This document shows positions 32,441-43,332 of a DNA stretch of 64,000 nucleotides, in pieces (the first letter of the stretch is position 1; each line of letters opens with the position of its first letter). Source of the DNA: Undaria pinnatifida (Eukaryota; Sar; Phaeophyceae; Laminariales; Alariaceae). The stretch is taken from positions 3,094,359-3,158,358 of the forward strand of contig JABAKD010000016.1 in NCBI GenBank assembly GCA_012845835.1. The letters run 5' to 3'. A model generated the notes under the pieces. The model saw nothing but the letters and a program-made list of their open reading frames with translations. It was not told the DNA's origin and made no database searches. A program made the translations under genes and the position numbers.

Positions 32441-32854
32441 TGTGTGTGTGTGTTCTTCACATTAAACCGTTCTTCTACTCGTCGACATCCAGCACACCCA
32501 GTGTCCGTACTGATTCTTCACCCTAAAAAGATCAGCTCTGTGGTCACAAGCTACGACACAGAGATAATGCATCGTAATGCATTCGACAACGCAATGTCAT
32601 GCCCTAGCACTGGGTACGACAGGCACAACATACATACGTCAGCAACAGAAATACATTGGAAGAGAGAATACGAAATAAACAAAAACAAAAACAAAAACAA
32701 AATAATAATAAGAAAACATATAAAACAAAGATAAAAATAAAACAAAAATGAAACAAACAAAATGAAGGGGAAATCGAAAAAACAACCCAACCGGAAAGGA
32801 GAGCCAAAGCTCGGAAAAGAAACATAATAAAAAAAAAAAAAAAAAAGTAAGGTT
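32441..32854 (-). mobile_element. LINE 3' end (family D), 5'-truncated, TSD CCTATGTGTG
   Basis: From the GT-repeat end to GAGCCAAAGCTCGGAAAAG and an A-run at about 32829-32846. CCTATGTGTG is at 32437-32446 and 32855-32864. The A-run at the 5' junction is unusual for a plain truncation. Confidence 0.8.
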
Positions 32855-32860
32855 CCTATG

Positions 32861-32925
32861 TGTGACCACGGACTCTGGATTTTTGACAAGAGTTAATGTG
32901 AGAAAACAACAACAACAACAACAAC
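32861..32925 (+). mobile_element. Family F tail copy with CAA repeats
   Basis: TGTGACCACGGACTCTGGAT, GAGTTAATGTGAGAAAACAA and a CAA-repeat tail. The 5' hairpin part is missing. Confidence 0.6.
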
Positions 32926-33055
32926 AGTGGGTTATGCAGAAAACAACCAATATGTTTTCCAGTTTGGCAATGAATTATCACCGACTTCGTAAGAAGAGCG
33001 ATTTCCGGCGCTATCCTCTCTCCACGTACTGCAGTTAGTCGTACTCAAAAGAACA

Positions 33056-33278
33056 CTAACAACTGTCATGACCATTCAAAACGTCTCCAGCGCGCACGCT
33101 CCTCAATACCAAAATATGATCTGGGTGAGAATGGTACTCACGACACATCCTTCGTTGATTATATAACACTATATCCACTGATCCGAAAGGAAACGACACA
33201 CAGCAGTAGAAGCTACGAGAGGGCGTGCGCTTGGAGGCGGCCATGAAAACAGCATCGTCGGAAAGTAACTTAGATGCC
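33056..33278 (-). mobile_element. Family N tRNA-like repeat, second copy
   Basis: Shared with 22830-22996 (CCTTCGTTGRTTA, ACGACACACAGCAGTAG, GGAGGCGGCCATGA, GCATCGTCGG). On the reverse strand it contains an A-box-like GATCAGTGGATATAGTG and a B-box-like GAGTACCATTCTCACC. It ends against family B. Confidence 0.5.
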
Positions 33279-33560
33279 AATTTGGAAATGTTGTCCCTTA
33301 TTTATCCGTTCAAACCCTACATACGCCAAGATCCAAGAATAGCTCGGGCGTATACCGCCTAAATAAAAAAATATAGCGCATTTCTCGCTTGTCTCGCTCA
33401 GCGTCTATCCGGGTTGTTCACGTTGAGGTGTGGAACGGACACGGTAGAGCGAGGGACGTTGGAGCCGCCCCCCGAAGACGGCGCTCGAACGAAGCTATTT
33501 GACCGAGAATTCCAGTTCCGCGAATCGCATACTTGTGGTAAGGCCGAGATATTTTCGTCT
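33279..33560 (-). repeat. Family B, copy 5, reverse strand, partial
   Basis: TCGCTTGTCTCGCTCAGCGT, the CCGCCCCCCGAAGACGGCGC hairpin region (33462-33483) and GAGAATTCCAGTTCCGCGAA. Confidence 0.7.
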
Positions 33561-33687
33561 TGCAGCCTTTTTAATCTTGCATCGCATTCTTCACAACTAC
33601 TCGCATTTTCCCAAATTTTATTCGTTCAAGCCCTGCAGACGTCAAGCAAAACAACCGCAATTTGGCTAGTTACTTGCATAATAGGTC

Positions 33688-34255
33688 GCGCAAAAAACCT
33701 TGGCCTATTGGGTCAAAGCTTACTAAGTAAGCTCGCAATTATTTACGCGGTCGAATTCGGCTGGTCATTTGCATCATCATGTACGTTATCTAGGGATTTG
33801 TGTTTGTTTGTGAAAGGTGTCCGTTTAGTTTTACTTCCTAATAAAGTTGTATCCTCGCCTTCGTTGCCGGCCGTAGGCAACTTTTCGCAGATGACGTAGT
33901 ATGCACATTCGCCTACGAAAAGCTCGTCATCGCTCACGCGTTATTTGTTTATTTCTTTTTGTAGGTTATCCGTCGTCGTTCCACGTTGTTGTTGGCGCGT
34001 ATCCTATTAATATTTTATCAGATATTATTTTTTCATGTGCGTATTCACCCCCCGAAGTTATACACATTCTTCCCAACTCCTCCTCCTGCAGAAGGTATTT
34101 GCGTAGTAAGGTCGCGCAAAAGAACGTTTTTGAGCCTATCTATATGAGGTTGACATGCAGACCAAGCACGCTCAAAATGAGAAACATTTGAACAGCCATT
34201 AACGCAATAATATAAAAAGACGAATTAGAGCGATCTACTTTAACTGGTATTATAA
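33688..34255 (+). repeat. Family G, third copy
   Basis: Same block order as the 24.2-26.8-kb copies: GGCCTATTGGGTCAAAGC, GTACGTTATCTAGGGATTTG, CTACGAAAAGCTCGTCATCG and ACCAAGCACGCTCAAAATGA. Not hit by the SINE or the LINE. Confidence 0.75.
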
Positions 34256-35510
34256 CACGCGCTCAAGCCCTGCAGACGTCAAGCAAAACCAACGCTCGAG
34301 AGTATACCACCGCAAAATTCAAAACTTTAGCAACTACCTCTACCGTTTGGAAATGATGCCAATTTTGGAAATTATTCTGACGCTGCAGACGTTATTGCAA
34401 GGTACAACCGAAGTCGCAAGATCACCTCCTCAAAAATTCAATATTTTTGCAACTTCTCCCTTGTCTGGCTCAGCATCCATCCGCGTTCACGTCGAGGTGC
34501 CCATCGGATAAAGACGGGCGAAGGGGGTTGGAGCCCCCCCCTGAAGACTTCTACGCGTTGGAGCCACCCCCGAAGACATTTACGTGTTGGAGCCGCCCCC
34601 CGAAGACTTTGACGTGCTTCATTCGTTCAAGCCCTGCAAACGTCAATCAAAACAAACAAACGCTCTAGCCCTGCAGAGGTCAAGCAAAACAAACTAAAAG
34701 GACGAAATAAAGCGATCTACTATTGGTATTATAACACGCGCTCAAGCCCCGCAGGCGTCAAGCAAAACAAACGCTCGAGAAAATACCGCGGCAAAATTCA
34801 AAACTTTAGCAACTACCCACCGTTTGGAAATGATTCCGATTTTGGGAATTATCCGGACGCTGCATACGTTATTACAAGATACAGCCGAGGTCGCAAGATT
34901 ACCTCCGCAAAATACTTGTACAACATTTATTTTCGCAACTTCTCCCTTGTCTCGCTCAGCATCCATCCGCTTTCACGTCGAGGTGCCCAACGGATAAGGA
35001 AGGGCGAGGGGCGTTGGAGCCTCCCCCCGAAGACTTTTATGTGTTTCATTCGTTCAAGCCCCGCAGGCGTCAAGCAAAACAAACAAACGCTCCAGCCCTA
35101 CAGACGTCAAAATAAAAGCTAAACGAACGCTCGAGTCTCAGAGTATGCCACCGCAAAATTCAAAACATCAGCAACTACCGTTTGGAAATGATGCCAATTT
35201 TGTAAATCATCCATGCGCTGCAGACATTAAGATACAACCAAAATCTCCGGAATTCCTCCTCGACATGCGGTATTTTTGCAACTTCTCCCTTGTCTCGCTC
35301 GGCATTCGTCCGAGTTCACGTCGATGTGCGGAACGGACACAGCGGGGCGGGGGGCGTTGGATCCGCCCCCCGAAGGCGGCGCTCGAACGAAGAGTTTTGG
35401 CCGAGAATTCCAGTTCCGAGAATCGCATACTTAGGCCGGGACAAAAAAAGAACTCCTGACCGAATCCCTGAAGAAAAGAATGATCTTATATAGACTATAT
35501 ATGTATATTT
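34256..35510 (-). repeat. Family B array, three tandem reverse-strand units
   Basis: Units at about 34256-34725, 34726-35110 and 35111-35510. Each has GCTCGAG...ACCGCAAAATTCAAAAC, CCGTTTGGAAATGAT and TTGTCTSGCTCAGCAT in order. The last is the best match to the other family B copies. The first contains a threefold ~28-bp repeat (34527-34612) of the C-run/GAAG motif. A 30-odd-base motif with TCAAGCCCTGCAGACGTCAA recurs through 33620-35110. Confidence 0.75.
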
Positions 35511-35700
35511 ACGCTTTATAGCGTAGGTAAGCACAACTCGACGCGAGTCGACGAGGGAAGAAAGTGCGCTCAATCAACTCTTCTCGCGATAAAAAATCAA
35601 GGCTGTGTACCGTAGTGGGGAGGGGGGAAAAGGGCCTGCTTAGTGTCCCCTGATCTGAGTTATCTCCAAGGAGGAGAACAGAAGGAGAAATACAATTTTC
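35511..35700 (+). mobile_element. SINE S2-type body fragment
   Basis: GACGCGAGTCGACGAGGGAAG, CGCGATAAAAAATCAAGGC and CCCTGATCTGAGTTAT match the S2/S1 body. The head is missing. Confidence 0.55.
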
Positions 35701-35834
35701 GAAGATAATACCCTCAGGGGACAGGCCGGGTCGACATACACACGCATCCGTATACAACGGCAGCTTGCGCCGCCGGGGTTGTAACGCAGACCACTGATAG
35801 GGACAGCTTACGCTATACCTACAATGGGACCCGA

Positions 35835-35963
35835 AGGGTGCGCCAGCTAGCGTTGGGCTGCGAAAGCAACTGATCTGAGTTAAATCGACACACGACGCGT
35901 ATGAAAATACATGGAAGTGTGGTGAGCTAAGGCTTTATTTTTCCCCATCCGCCGGAGGATAAT
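35835..35963 (+). mobile_element. Family J short retroposon, copy 1
   Basis: CGAAGGGTGCGCCAGCTAGC to CCATCCGCCGGAGGAT, about 129 bp including a 6-bp insertion (GATCTG) absent from the other copies. Followed by an AT run. Confidence 0.7.
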
Positions 35964-35989
35964 ATATATATATAAACGAGATGAGAACA

Positions 35990-36985
35990 AAAAAAGAAGA
36001 AAAAAAATGTCGTATTTGAGTGTTTCTTTTAAGTATCCGGTATGATGGGTGTCTCTTGGGTCTCGGGGTTCTGATATTCTTCCAATAATAATATCGAAAT
36101 TGTTAACCAGGAGGCGGTTATTCACACCCATGCACCAGAGGAACATACATGCCCAGAAAAGTTATTTGGTTGAAAAAAACAGTTTACGAAACGTCGTATT
36201 CGACGTGTGACCGAGATCAGATATCTTCTAATCCGGTACGCCTATCTCTGATATCTATCTGGTGTCTCGGGGTTCTGATTTTCTTCTCATCATGGTATTT
36301 CAATTGTTTGGCCAGCAGCAGCAGCGGGTGGCCATTCACACCCATCCATGGATGCACCAGAGTAAAATGCCCAAGAGAAGTGTTTTCGGTAGGTAGGTGG
36401 TGGTTGTTCCATTCGCATTTTCGCTTGCCCAAAATGCTGTTTTTGTTTGTTTTGATCGTTTCATGTTTTTTTTGTGTTCGTCAATGACGCGCTGAAAAGG
36501 AGACCGTTTTTGGGGCGGGTGAAGACTATTGTTATCCTTACTTTAGGGTTGAGGGGGCGGTCAACCAATGAATCGTCATCAAACGCTATATTTTCCGTCA
36601 AGACCTCTGTAATAAGTACTATCTACGCTAGTGTTAGTATTGGGAGGGGTGGTTACAACCGCGGTGTACTTAGCATTAGTTAGCATCACAACAACGTCAC
36701 TCTGTGTGAAACCCATTTATTTGTCGGGTGTTCCGCCGTATATGTGGCGACGTGTCGAAAATATCAAAATATCTACCCACTTCCCTCCCACCTCATTTCA
36801 CACCAAGTTTCTACAGCATCCGACTGCCCTCCCCAGGTCGTCAAGTTTCTTCACTCGCTTCCAACGCCTTGGCCTGGACCGCGAACTACGCTTACAGCTA
36901 ACTAACGTTGTGTCCCTGATTTCTCCAAGGTTAGTTGTTTTGTGCGGTGTCTACCGTTATTTCTACCCAACGACATAATCAGATC
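35990..36985. other. no gene; ~200-bp tandem duplication at 36030-36390
   Basis: TGTCTCGGGGTTCTGATWTTCTTC and ATTCACACCCATSCATG-type landmarks occur at about 36050-36135 and 36262-36360. This gives a diverged local duplication. Open frames of up to about 115 codons show no recognisable domain. Confidence 0.45.
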
Positions 36986-37080
36986 ATCAGTACACCCATC
37001 ATAGACCGTGCTGATTCTTCATCCTAGGGAGATAAGAATAAGTGTGTGATCGCAGACTGCGAAACGGAGTAAACCAACAA
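36985..37080 (-). mobile_element. diverged LINE 3' end related to family D
   Basis: CAGTACACCCATCATAGACC, GCTGATTCTTCATCCTAG and AGACTGCGAAACGGAG align in order with the family D landmarks CAGCACACCCAGTGTCCG, ACTGATTCTTCACCCTAG and AGCTACGACACAGAG, with many substitutions. It is an older relative of the family. Confidence 0.55.
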
Positions 37081-37688
37081 AGTTGTGGGTTAGTTCATTT
37101 CTTGAGCCATGATACATAGTTGAGTAAGTGTTTACTAAGCATGCCATGTCATGACATGATCATCTGCACGATGGTGCGTGCATGCATGTTGCATATGTTA
37201 TGTTAACTAATTGTACGTGAGGGGTGGCATGTAATGTGCATGCATGCACCAAACGCGCGTACGTAGCTCACATACACGAGCATACCTTGTACAGCATAAT
37301 AATGTATAATCAATCTGTTGGGATATGGGTTCTATAAATTTTTTGTCACCAGTTTTACGTTCGTTCCAGCCCACCAACATGTCCACGTTGTTACCGGTAC
37401 TCTTTACTATTCAAAGCTGTTACCCACACACAGCATCCTTCTGGAGGACAACCCGTGGTCTCTGGTGTCCTACTTCCCTCCCCCGGGGACATTTGCGATC
37501 ACTTTAGTCAGCATAACGATGGGCCATGGGGTATTGGGGGTGTACTCCAGCAGGCGTTTCCTGTGTAGTAGTAGGTGAATCTCTTCCCTAATTCTTCTCG
37601 CCCCTACCTCTGACCTAGTAAAAAAGATAATATTGCGCGTTCAAATTGTCCGGTCGAGTTGTATAGACGATCCAAAGGCTATTATTAT
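37081..37688. other. no gene; palindrome-rich patch
   Basis: Contains the perfect palindrome CATGTCATGACATG at about 37145 and repeated TGCATGCATG stretches at about 37178-37245. An 86-codon frame at 37318-37578 has no recognisable domain. Confidence 0.4.
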
Positions 37689-37689
37689 A

Positions 37690-38182
37690 TTATAAAAAAT
37701 GAAAATACACTCCAGCTGTGAGATCGAAGATTTCGTCGAAACTCATCTTTGCAAGCTGTGTGTGATACTCCGATCGCGCGCATTACGAGTTGTGTGTCCT
37801 CATTAAGGATATAGGTCGGCGACTCCCCTTACAACTACAGTGTAGCTATCAGGGTCAACAGGATGATTTTAGTCAGTCTGTGCGCGGAAACTATAAAACC
37901 CGTTTCTGAGGGGGACAAAATCTGACAGCTAGCTGTGAAGGGAAATGTATCATTTTATCAAGTGAATCTTGTAAGTCGATAAACCGGTTAGGGGGGTGGG
38001 GCGGAGTTTTGAAGGACGTGGGGGCCTGATATATAAAGTTGCAAGGGGAGTCGCCGACTTATATGAGGACACACGACCAGTAATACGCGCGATCGGAGTA
38101 TCACACACAGCTTGCAAAGATGAGTTTCGACAAAATCCTCTATCTCACATCTATCTCTGGAGTGTTTTTTTTTTTTATTATA
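37690..38182 (+). mobile_element. Family A TIR element, copy 6, compact, both TIRs
   Basis: The left terminus (37695 on) and the right terminus (38045-38180, reverse: ACACTCCAGAGATAGATGTG then CTCATCTTTGCAAGCTGTG and GATCGGAGTATC reversed) give imperfect TIRs of about 120 bp around a single G-tract module. It is the shortest complete-looking copy (about 490 bp). Confidence 0.8.
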
Positions 38183-38315
38183 TATGTACGACAGAGGGCT
38201 CACTGTTCGGAGTTGTTTTTGCAGTGAGTGGCGGTCTGGGTCACAGGACGTGCGAGTGACCCCCCTGTTGCTTTCCGGTCGTAAAGCTTTCATGTTTTTT
38301 TATTCATTTGGCGAT

Positions 38316-38630
38316 TTTTTTTTTATTTTTTTTTTTGCGCACTTTCACTTTCCAGCTTCTGCACAAGCCGTGGTCACAGGTGTCATGCCTTCTCCTCCCC
38401 GGTTCTTGCCTTCAATTTTTATCGCGCATAGGGTTCAGCAATCCCACTGCTCGTCGATTGTCCATCGAGTGTCGCTAACGCACGCTCTCGCGCTTTCCGG
38501 AAGTCAATTTGTCCACAAGAAGAAGTCCCAACGGATTTTTACGAGTATGCAGTCGGCGGGGCTCGAACTCACGAAACTGACCTATACAACGCTCGAGGAT
38601 AACCTGATGCGCCACCGGGGCGACCGGTTC
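38316..38630 (-). mobile_element. SINE subfamily S1, reverse strand, 7-bp TSD
   Basis: Poly-T at 38316-38335 (tail), body and head in reverse, ending CCACCGGGGCGACCGGTTC at about 38630. TGGCGAT occurs immediately outside both ends (38309-38315 and 38631-38637). The B-box appears as GGGGCTCGAACTCAC. Confidence 0.85.
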
Positions 38631-38637
38631 TGGCGAT

Positions 38638-39357
38638 ATGAGTGCGCAACGGAATGTATAAGCTACGTTGCGCCAAGAAGAACGCTCAAAATATTCTTGT
38701 CCATGAGGTAAAGAGACGAGAGATTCAAATGCGAAGACTTTTTAACCAGATTTTTTGCGTTAATCTTATTAGTTTTTATTTTTCTTGTTTGGTATTTTTA
38801 ATAGTTGTACGTTGTACGTTACCCGCTTTTGCTTTTAGTTTAAAATCTAACACATGTGAGTGGGACGACGGGGGGTATCCTATGACAGATGATTGATGAT
38901 GATGATACTACCGCAGCGTTGCTTGGTCATATCATATATAATATATATATTATGTACGTCGGGAGTTGTGTTGCTTAAAAACTTGATGATCGGAAAGCGC
39001 GAGAAGAGCGCGAGTTGGCAAAACCTCGATGAAAATCGACGGTCGTCGAGTTGAGCATAAAAAACTGAAAGATAGTGGAATGCTATGAACCATATTATAT
39101 TATGACATGCGCGACAAAACACAAGGCATGTTCCGGGGGCAAGGGAAGACACCTGTAGCCACGGCTTATTGTCCAGAAGGTCGCTGGGGAGGTGAAACGT
39201 AAGTCCTCCTAAGCCTTATTAGTAGTTGAGCTGGCGAGTATAACTAAAGAATGATAATAGTTTTAAAAATGCTTTAGAGCCTGGGTAGAGCTCACATTTA
39301 CTCCTTTTCGAGTTTCCATGAGCTTTTCTAACCTTCGTCGCTCTCCCACACCTTTTA
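38638..39357 (-). other. no gene; SINE body remnant at 38990-39180
   Basis: GATCGGAAAGCGCGAGAAGAGCGCGAGTTGGC, TGAAAATCGACGGTCG, and ACACCTGTAGCCACGGCTTATTGTCC repeat the S1 body in + orientation with strong divergence and no head. The rest is AT-rich and unassigned. Confidence 0.5.
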
Positions 39358-39358
39358 C

Positions 39359-40063
39359 AAGTTATTTTGTTTTAATGAGAAGAACACAATGGGGGGTGGG
39401 GGGGAAACAGGAGGAGTAGAAGGAAAGCCGTCCAAGGGAATGGGGGCAGGGGGGGCAACAGGAGGAATAGAAGGGAGACCGCGGTGGACGAAGGCAGGAA
39501 GGAGATGGCAGACAGGGTAGCAAGGTACCAGGCCGACTAGTAGGTACATAGCACTTTTCGTCTTTTTCTGGGGTATTTTTTTCCCCTTTGTTCCCTCCTT
39601 GCGTGTCCAGGTTTTTGGCTCGTGTTCGGATTATCTTATTTTGGTTTTACTTTACTTTATTTTATTTCATTTTATTATGTTTCTTTTCCGAGCTTTGGCT
39701 CTCCTTTCCGGTTGGGTTGTTTCTTCGATTTCCCCTTCGTTTTGTTTGTTTCATTTTTTGTTTTATTTTTATCTTTGTTTTTATTTGTTTTCTTATTTTT
39801 TTTTGTTTTTTGTTTTTGTTTTTGTTTATTTCGTATTTCTCTCTTCCAATGTATTTCTGTTGCTGACGTATGTATGTTGTGCCTGTCGTACCCAGTACTA
39901 GGGCATGACATTGCGTTGTCGAATGCATTACGATGCATTATCTCTGTGTCGTGGCTTGTGACCACAGAGCTGATCTTTCTAGGGTGAAGAATCAGTACGG
40001 ACACTGGGTGTGCTGGATGTCGACGAGTAGAAGAACGGTTTAATGTGAAGAACACACACACTG
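39359..40063 (+). mobile_element. LINE 3' UTR (family D), ~705-bp copy
   Basis: From TTATTTTGTTTTAATGAGAAG through the GGGGGG/GAGGAGTAGAAGG region, GGTACATAGCACTTTTCGTC, the T-rich stretch and CCCAGTACTAGGGCATGACA to the AC tail at 40050-40063. It serves as the reference for the other family D copies. The direct repeat TTTAATGWGAAGAACACA occurs at both its ends. Confidence 0.85.
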
Positions 40064-40624
40064 TCTTCTCAGCGAATGGAAAAAAGGAAAAGGTGCGAAA
40101 GGCCAACAACAACAGCAACAGAGAGGCTCGAAGCACCGCCCACAAACAAACGTGTTACGTACAATATTGAGCGGGACTAAACTATGATAAGGAAAACAAT
40201 AACCACCTCGTTCAACACTCAAGATAACACCAACCCCTGGACGCTTTTCGACGCCGATTTTCTCGAGAAGGGCAGGTTGCAAACCAACGCCGTGCGATGA
40301 GCCTTTCTTTTTCTGTCCCGAACGCGACGAGGGCAGCTTCCAAGCCCCCGCACGTCGTTGTTTGTAGCATCCCCTTTTGTTCGTTTTGGAGAAATCGCTC
40401 CTCCCTCTGACATTGATACCATGGGGGGTGCGCGGTGTGTTATCTTGTTTCGCGTTTTGTTGTACGGAAGGGCGCCTCGCCTGTCATACCGCAGAAAACC
40501 CAGGGTCCTTTTTTGGGCATTTTTTTCAGGTGGCCCGGAGTCACTCGCGCAAGTGACCCCCTGTTCCTTTGCAGCGGTCTTGAGCTTTTCGGTGCTATTT
40601 TAATTCCGCGGCATAAATCCGCAA
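40064..40624. other. no gene; CACTCGCGCAAGTGAC palindrome-like site
   Basis: GTCACTCGCGCAAGTGACCCC at about 40543 resembles sites near 41062, 60795 and 60996. Open frames here are unassigned. Confidence 0.35.
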
Positions 40625-40985
40625 TATAATGGAGTGCCCTCCGTAGAAGGATAGTTTGTAGATTCGAGGTGAAACCATCTCATGGTTGAGGTGAAACCAC
40701 GTGATATTAGATGCCAAATTCACGCCAAGGCCATCATTAATGGGCGATAATGTAGGTGACGATGATGGGACAAGCAGACGCCTCTCATCTCACTATCCTG
40801 CACTACCGTGCTCTACCTTACCTAGCCCTGTTTTGTCTGGCTTTTAGTGTTCCATGTAGTAAAATAATGCGTAAACTTTATGGCTAGCCAGCGAGCCACG
40901 GGGAGAGACCAACCGAAGACACCGGAACCCATGAGGGGTACGCTTCCCAACACCGACCAACCACGCATCCCCCACTCGGAGTACT
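40625..40985 (+). repeat. Family H dispersed repeat, copy 2
   Basis: Inverted relative to 9035-9440. Shares TAATGGAGTGCCCTCCGTAG, GATGATGGGACAAGCAG, CCATGAGGGGTACGCTTCCC and GCATCCCCCACTCGGAGTAC. Confidence 0.75.
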
Positions 40986-41600
40986 TTCACAGCAACACAA
41001 CAATTAGCCACCCTGCACCAAGTATATCGCGTAAAAAAGTATTTTCGTCAGTGAGGTACAGAATCACTCGTGCGAGTGGCTCGAATCTATTAATTTTTGT
41101 GAATAACGGGGGTATCTCCCCTACGTACGGTAGTCTTGGGAACAATCGTCTGTGAAAATTATCTCCATGGACCAGGGATCAGGTAGGGGGAAGGGGGGAG
41201 GGGTTAACTTGCGTGTTTGTTTGCACCCCGTCCTGTTTTGGAGGGAATCGTCTCTCTGCAACTCATCGGCCGGGGTCTGTTGTCTGTTTTCGTGGGCCGC
41301 ATGTTTTGGAAGGAAAATTGTCTTCTCCTGATATTCGTCCCGCACAGGGTGTCATTTTTTGCGAGTTCAAGCTTTCAGTCCAGTACCAGGTACCACCTGG
41401 AACACGGTAGTGATATTGCAACATGCAACTGCTCTCTGTATTTGCACGTAATGTTTGGGTATATTACACATATAATTAATAATCAACTAAAAAAATCGAA
41501 CTAAAACAACAAACATCTATGGCATATGTATGGTGCCGTGTGTGGTTCTTCTTTTCATCCAACCAACCAACTACATCCAGCAAAAAGCAACAAAAATATG
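40986..41600. other. no gene assigned
   Basis: Includes CACTCGTGCGAGTG at about 41062. A CCAG/GTAAGAATG donor-like site at about 41606 precedes the broken coding region. Nothing else was recognised. Confidence 0.35.
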
Positions 41601-41632
41601 TACCAGGTAAGAATGTCTGAACAGTCTGGAGT

Positions 41633-42697
41633 TTGGCGGAACATGAAGGAAATACCGGACAACCGGGTAGGAAGGGGGGCAGTGGTTCCAGGGGAAAGAA
41701 TGATGAAAACATAAGATGGTCTCAGAAGCAGGACCACAAGGCCGAGACCCAACGTCTAACTGACAAGCGCATGGCTTGGTTTGCTGCATTGCAAGTACAG
41801 TATCTTGCCAAGACAATCCTCCGTGGAGAGAAGCCAGTCGCGGAATAGACAGACGCCCAAGGGAACGCTGCATTCCCGACGACTCAAGAGTACCTAGAGG
41901 GAATTATCTTAGGCATCGTCGGCCACTTGAAATGGCAATAAAGCCAAGGGTTCCATAAGCAGAAGCAAGAGCTACATCAAATAATAGCTTCAGTAGTAAA
42001 TAGCGTGGATATCGGAGGAAAACCAACTGGAGGAAATTAACGCAACAACCAACCCGAGTTGGGAAGGTAGGAAGAAGACGAAAAAGCGGCTGAATCAAAA
42101 GCGCCACCGCCACAATCGTCACCTCCGCCGCAGCTGCTCCCGCCCGCGAAGGAAGCGAAACAGCTTCCGCTTGAGCAAGTCGAGGTGCGGGGAAGCCAGA
42201 AAAAGGCAAAAACAGGTGGGACTAATTTGGTTTTGGTGGATGAGATGTCATGCTGCGGGGACAAAACAAAGAAGGCAGAGTAATCTTGTTTTCGGGACGA
42301 GCTGAGAGACGACGAGCTATGGTGGAACAGCATGGTGGTAGCTGAGCTAGGGGTGGCGGAAAAGCAGCCGCAGGTATCACCGCCGCAGGCCTGGCCTGAC
42401 GAAGCCGATGGTGTCGGTGGAGAACAGCCAAAATCGACGCCGCCGAGGGGAGGTTTATCGGGTACAGATCGGACATTATCGTGTCGGGCCGTCATTGGCG
42501 ATGCGCAACGTGGGCGGATATTTGAGACGGTGGATGCGCAGGAGGGTGGAGAACATGAGAGGCAGGAGAGCAATAATTGGAATCGAGAAGGCATTGGCAC
42601 CGGTTGGTCCTTCAGCATCTTCGGGGGTTTGGGGCACGAGACGCCTGGTCGGCGCCTTACCTGTCCGCGGCGGACACGTGTACGTGAAAAGAGGTGA
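41633..42697 (+). pseudogene. unidentified broken coding region
   Basis: In one frame, 41633-41848 codes for a charged segment (Asp-His-Lys-Ala-Glu-Thr ... Trp-Phe-Ala-Ala-Leu-Gln-Val-Gln). It meets a TAG at 41846-41848 and then continues in frame with coding-like residues (Phe-Pro-Thr-Thr-Gln-Glu-Tyr-Leu-Glu-Gly) to a stop at 41939. A second stretch in the same phase, about 42071-42690, is Pro/Glu/Lys-rich and is broken once by TAA at 42281-42283. Between them the sense moves to another frame. The codon-like composition and charged residues suggest a decayed gene or exons of one. The family is not recognised, and no start codon can be defended. Confidence 0.35.
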
Positions 42698-43332
42698 CCT
42701 CACTACGGGGTGTCGAGATCGAAAGGCACGCATTTTTTTAATACCCGTGCACGGCAATAGTAGTATCAAAACTTGTTAGTCAAATGATGACATACTACAA
42801 CTTTTACACAGCGATTTCATTTTTTTTGTTGACATATAGCAATTCCTCGAGGTGTGTGTGTGTGTGTTCTTCACATTAAACCGTTCTTCTACTCGTCGAC
42901 ATCCAGCACACCCAGTGTCCGTACTGATTCTTCACCCTAAAAAGATCAGCTCTGTGGTCACAAGCTACGACACAGAGATAATGCATCGTAATGCATTCGA
43001 CAACGCAATGTCATGCCTTAGTACTGGGTACGACAGGCACAACATACATACGTCAGCAACAGAAATACATTGGAAGAGAGAACACGAAATAAACAAAAAC
43101 AGAACAAAATAATAATAAGAGTGTTTGCGAAAATACGTTTCTAAAAATTTACTTGCATTCCGCTAAAAAAAGTAAATTGCCCTCCCACCGAGTTTTTGGT
43201 GTGTTTGCGCTAGCGGTAAACAAAATCCTGCAGGCGACGCCTCCGAAATTTAGAAGGGAAACGGGGATGTGCGCGATTGTAATATACGTACGAGTACAGC
43301 AGCAGCAGTGCGAGTTACTGCTCTATAGTAAA

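Noticed and set aside
39355-39549. Pro-rich frame (Pro-Cys-Tyr-Pro...) repeated at 26.35, 30.37 and 39.36 kb
   Set aside because: Antisense of the LINE 3' UTR G/A-rich block. It moves with the retrotransposon and ends in the low-complexity run.
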